Below are positions 5,397-8,026 of a stretch of DNA of 8,026 nucleotides, piece by piece (the stretch's first letter is position 1; each line of letters starts with the position of its first letter). The position numbers and the translations under genes were made by a program. This DNA comes from Streptomyces griseus (GTDB lineage: Bacteria; Bacteroidota; Bacteroidia; Chitinophagales; Chitinophagaceae): the NCBI GenBank assembly GCA_943323705.2, contig CALPIT020000114.1:1-8026 (forward strand), read 5' to 3'. The notes beneath the pieces are model-generated. The model searched no databases and was not told where the DNA came from. It was given only the letters and a program-made list of their open reading frames with translations.

Positions 5397-6905
5397 TTAT
5401 AATTCAATTTTAGCGAAACCTATCTTATTAAAATATAAAAATGGAACTACCATCAAATTGGAACCAACCTGTTTGGCTAATTTAGGCATGAATTCATAGT
5501 TACGTTGTTCATTTCTGATGATTGGGAACTTTCTTACATTACCATTGGTTGAAAGGACATTATCAGTAATTAAAGATTTATCCAAGGCATTTTCAATAAA
5601 CATGAAATGAATTTCTTTTCCGGTATTCATGAAACAAAAAGACAAATTATTATCATTATCAGTTTCAAATTGACGTTTGTTGATTTCATTTATAGATGTG
5701 GTTTGCAAACTGCTGTCAACATCCGCAATGAAAATGTTATTATAGTAATATCTTGAACGGGTTTGATCAAAGCTGTTGCCATATGGTCGATAACTGTTAT
5801 AATACGGACTGTTCATAAAATAACCATTGCTAGAATTAAATGGCATGTTAGGATTATAAGGGTCATAGCGATTCCATCTGTTATCATCATATAGCGATTC
5901 ATTATAGAAATCTTCAGCAATCAATATGAAGCCACCTGATTTTCTAAGTATGATATTTTTGGGAATCAAATTATCGTAAGTAACATTGAAATTACTGCCT
6001 GTTGATTTTCTTTCTGATGAAAATGCATTAAATGAGGTTTGAAATTTGTTGAAATCATTTACACCAATAGATATTGACAAAAGCCCTTCAATATTTCTTT
6101 CGTTTTCACTGTAATAAAAAGTATTGAGTAAATATTTTTTATTTCTGTTGTCGATTTTGATCATGGGCAAATTCGCCGCTTTTTCATCAAGTGGAACGTT
6201 GATGGCTTGCAAACTGTCGTTGTGTAATTGATGAATAAAAACCTTCATGGCAGTAGCAGGCGAACTGGCATTTTTTCTGATTGTTTGAGCGAAAATAAAA
6301 TTGCCTTCATTATCAACCGATAAATCACTGTACATTTCTTTGCGTTGATTAATTGAAAGAATTTTTGACAAACTATCTACAGGATTGAATTTGGCGTCAA
6401 AAACAACTGCTAGAAAATCTAGTTTATCATTCTTGATATAACGTTTGTAAAGAAGGATTTTGGTTTTGTCTTCGCTATATGCAGTTGAATATATTTTATT
6501 GTTTGTCAAAAAAGAAATTGAAGTTGATTCTAGCATGAAAGGACCGGAAATCACATTGCCATTATCTGCCACATCAACCGCTGAACAAAAAACGATATTA
6601 TTTTTTTGGTATTGGTAGATGATAAAAAAATGATCAGGATAACAGACAAAATCAATATCAATAATTTTGTCGGGTATAAAATCAAGATTGTTTTCAGACA
6701 ACAATTGCATCTCTTTATCATAAACTGCAATGCTATGTTGACGTGACACATTTTTATACACCAACAAACCGGAACTAAATTTGCCCAGAATCTCAAACTT
6801 CATGCTGGCATTATCTTTTTTTTGGGGCTCGGTGTAAATAACTTTCTGACAAAAGCTGTTTGAAAAGAATAAAACTTGTATCAATAAAAAAAATGCAGAC
6901 TTCAT
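5397..6905 (-). CDS. Secreted protein of unknown function, possibly beta-rich
   Basis: I do not recognise this 502-residue protein. A signal peptide is clear (MKSAFFLLIQVLFFSNSFC, cleavage near 19-20), so it is exported; Cys19 just before Gln20 is not a convincing lipobox. The mature part consists of many short beta-strand-like stretches punctuated by Asn/Asp turns, with recurring phrases about past and present state (for example KIYSTAYSEDKTKILLYKR, 137-155), as in beta-propeller-like repeat proteins. An unusual Tyr/Asn/Pro-rich segment occupies about 335-390 and looks like a disordered or surface loop. The C-terminus (KLAKQVGSNLMVVPFLYF) is not a type IX sorting domain. The start is ATG at 6905, downstream of a good promoter. 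It is divergent from the epimerase gene and 86 bp from the DUF6427-like gene. Propeller character is inference. Confidence 0.8.
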   Translation of the reverse strand: MKSAFFLLIQVLFFSNSFCQKVIYTEPQKKDNASMKFEILGKFSSGLLVYKNVSRQHSIAVYDKEMQLLSENNLDFIPDKIIDIDFVCYPDHFFIIYQYQKNNIVFCSAVDVADNGNVISGPFMLESTSISFLTNNKIYSTAYSEDKTKILLYKRYIKNDKLDFLAVVFDAKFNPVDSLSKILSINQRKEMYSDLSVDNEGNFIFAQTIRKNASSPATAMKVFIHQLHNDSLQAINVPLDEKAANLPMIKIDNRNKKYLLNTFYYSENERNIEGLLSISIGVNDFNKFQTSFNAFSSERKSTGSNFNVTYDNLIPKNIILRKSGGFILIAEDFYNESLYDDNRWNRYDPYNPNMPFNSSNGYFMNSPYYNSYRPYGNSFDQTRSRYYYNNIFIADVDSSLQTTSINEINKRQFETDNDNNLSFCFMNTGKEIHFMFIENALDKSLITDNVLSTNGNVRKFPIIRNEQRNYEFMPKLAKQVGSNLMVVPFLYFNKIGFAKIEL

Positions 6906-6938
6906 ATACTAAGTTGTTCGGATAAATTATCAGTAAAA

Positions 6939-6970
6939 CAAAAGTATCTTTAATCAAACAAAAGGAGCAA
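6939..6970 (-). promoter_or_regulatory. Bacteroidota-type promoter for the 502-residue secreted protein
   Basis: On the minus strand, TACTTTTG (6946-6939) matches TAnnTTTG exactly, and TTG (6970-6968) lies 21 bp upstream as a minimal -33 element. The start would be near 6932, leaving a leader of about 27 nt. On the plus strand the same area holds only TATCTTTA (6945-6952), one mismatch from the consensus and without a well-spaced -33 box, so the divergent epimerase promoter is unclear. Confidence 0.45.
6963..6967 (+). promoter_or_regulatory. Shine-Dalgarno-like AGGAG before the epimerase gene
   Basis: AGGAG sits 7 nt before an in-frame TTG (6975) but 19 nt before the first in-frame ATG (6987). 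The spacing fits the TTG start better, yet Bacteroidota rarely rely on Shine-Dalgarno pairing and TTG starts are uncommon. It is therefore the main reason the start of this gene is uncertain. Confidence 0.3.
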
Positions 6971-6986
6971 TAAATTGTTAGAGAAA

Positions 6987-7922
6987 ATGATGAAAAATGA
7001 AAAAAATGTTTTGATTACAGGCGGCACAGGACTTGTGGGACATGCGCTCTGTAATATGCTAGCAGAGAAAGGGTATTCAGTGACAATACTCACCCGTTCA
7101 ACAAATAATTCAACTAATAATTCAGCTGTTGATTATGCCCATTGGGACATCAACAACAAATATATCGATCCTGTAGCCCTTTCAAAAGCCGATTACATCA
7201 TCCATCTGGCTGGTGCAGGTGTTGTAGACAAAAAATGGACCGCTGCCTACAAAAAGGAAATTCAAGACAGCAGAATTAAGAGTAGTGAACTCATCATACA
7301 TTCACTTCAAAACAATCCCCATAAAGTAAAAGCCATTATCAGTGCATCAGCTATTGGATGGTATGGCCCTGATGTAAAAGAAAATTATCAGTTTGTAGAA
7401 ATCGACCCTGCTGATGGACACTTTCTTGGGGAAACCTGCAAATTATGGGAAGAGAGTATTGAGCCTGCGACAAAAATGAGCATTAGGGTTTGTAAAATAA
7501 GAACCGGTATTGTGCTGAGTACAAAAGGAGGCGCACTGGTAGAATTTATGAAACCGATTCGTTTAGGCATAGCCGGTATATTAGGAAATGGCAAGCAAAT
7601 AGTGAGTTGGATTCATATCGATGACTTATGCAGGATTTTTATCCATGCTATTGAAAACGAAAATCTGAATGGAAGCTACAATGCAGTAGCACCGGAACCT
7701 GTAAGCAATAAAACACTTACGCTTAGTTTGGCAAAAATCATGAAAGGCTTTTTCTACATTCCATCTTACGTTCCCAAGTTTGTTTTGAAAATTATGATGG
7801 GTGAAAGAAGCATAGAAGTTTTAAAAAGCACTAATGTAAATTGTGAAAAAATTAGAAATACTGGATTTACATTTTTATTTCCATCGATAGAAATGGCTTT
7901 GAAAAATCTGTTAAAGAAATGA
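6987..7922 (+). CDS. TIGR01777-family NAD(P)-dependent epimerase/dehydratase-like protein
   Basis: This protein of about 311 residues is an extended short-chain dehydrogenase of the TIGR01777 family (E. coli YfcH, human SDR39U1), whose substrate is unknown. The Rossmann nucleotide-binding motif TGGTGLVG is at 11-18, followed by the family signatures HLAGAGV (73-79), IQDSRIKSSELI (92-103), SASAIGWYG (119-127, in the catalytic region), RTGIVLS (172-178) and WIHIDDL (208-214). The C-terminal DUF1731 region spans about 258-305 (PSYVPKFVLKIMMGERS and following). Length and order of motifs are complete. I place the start at ATG 6987; ATG 6990 and TTG 6975 are alternatives. The gene is divergent from the unknown secreted protein and its stop touches the stop of the next, convergent gene. 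Family confidence is high, biochemical role low. Confidence 0.88.
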   Translation: MMKNEKNVLITGGTGLVGHALCNMLAEKGYSVTILTRSTNNSTNNSAVDYAHWDINNKYIDPVALSKADYIIHLAGAGVVDKKWTAAYKKEIQDSRIKSSELIIHSLQNNPHKVKAIISASAIGWYGPDVKENYQFVEIDPADGHFLGETCKLWEESIEPATKMSIRVCKIRTGIVLSTKGGALVEFMKPIRLGIAGILGNGKQIVSWIHIDDLCRIFIHAIENENLNGSYNAVAPEPVSNKTLTLSLAKIMKGFFYIPSYVPKFVLKIMMGERSIEVLKSTNVNCEKIRNTGFTFLFPSIEMALKNLLKK

Positions 7923-8026
7923 TTACAAATCTCCTTTAACCAATTTCCTTCTGCCCAACCAATAAAACAAGATTAAGTAGAAAATGGCAAAGCCAATAAC
8001 AACAGGAGTATAATCCGTTGGCAGAG
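7923..8026 (-). CDS. C-terminal fragment of a membrane protein, possibly APC amino-acid permease
   Basis: The minus-strand frame is open from the right edge to TAA at 7925-7923 and gives 33 residues: LPTDYTPVVIGFAIFYLILF, then YWLGRRKLVKGDL. It consists of a final transmembrane helix followed by a short basic tail. The DYTPVVIG...YWLGRRK...KGDL pattern resembles the last helix of APC-superfamily amino-acid permeases, but the fragment is too short to be certain. The gene continues beyond the window. Its stop directly abuts the epimerase stop (7920-7922), with no intergenic base. Confidence 0.55.
   Translation of the reverse strand, partial: LPTDYTPVVIGFAIFYLILFYWLGRRKLVKGDL

Noticed and set aside
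5362..5397. Direct repeat TTGAACTT (5362-5369 and 5390-5397)
   Set aside because: The 8-bp repeat is AT-rich and common by chance; it does not form a hairpin or match a promoter element.

Overview
The window is AT-rich chromosomal DNA from a member of the Bacteroidota, most likely Chitinophagales/Chitinophagaceae-like. The evidence is indirect: promoters of the Bacteroidota type (TTTG or TTG near -33, TAnnTTTG near -7), starts without Shine-Dalgarno sequences, signal peptides ending AFA|Q, a Bacteroidota-style DsbD with a detached N-terminal domain paralogue, and a DUF6427-like membrane protein. I see no insertion sequence, integrase, tRNA, rRNA or CRISPR array. It reads as ordinary core chromosome, not an accessory island.

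Layout. Positions 1-303 are non-coding: putative operator-like repeats (72-129), a good Bacteroidota promoter (149-178) and a leader of about 120 nt containing a 17-codon ORF. An orphan ECF sigma factor follows (304-885, +), ending in a strong rho-independent terminator (913-949) whose stem and U-tract overlap the end of the convergent dsbD gene. The minus strand then carries, in reverse coordinate order, dsbD (939-2933), a standalone secreted DsbD-alpha-domain protein (2987-3442), purQ (3594-4277), a DUF6427-like integral membrane protein (4324-5310) and a secreted protein of unknown function (5397-6905). A TIGR01777-family NAD(P)-dependent sugar-epimerase-like protein lies on the plus strand (about 6987-7922). 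The last 104 bases hold the C-terminal end of a minus-strand membrane protein, possibly an APC-type amino-acid permease, whose stop codon directly abuts the epimerase stop.

How the genes relate. The clearest functional unit is the thiol-redox pair. The fused DsbD keeps its transmembrane and thioredoxin-domain cysteines but has only one cysteine at the N-domain active-site region. The small upstream protein has the intact C-x4-C pair, so it is a plausible periplasmic partner of DsbD. The two genes are separated by a terminator-like hairpin immediately before the dsbD start, which may set their ratio. PurQ is the glutaminase of a three-part PurSLQ enzyme; its partners are not in the window. The other genes show no obvious shared pathway. 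I did not find a convincing new multi-gene system. The most interesting points are the split or degenerate DsbD alpha domains, the hairpin placement, the leader of the orphan sigma gene, and a motif shared by two intergenic regions.
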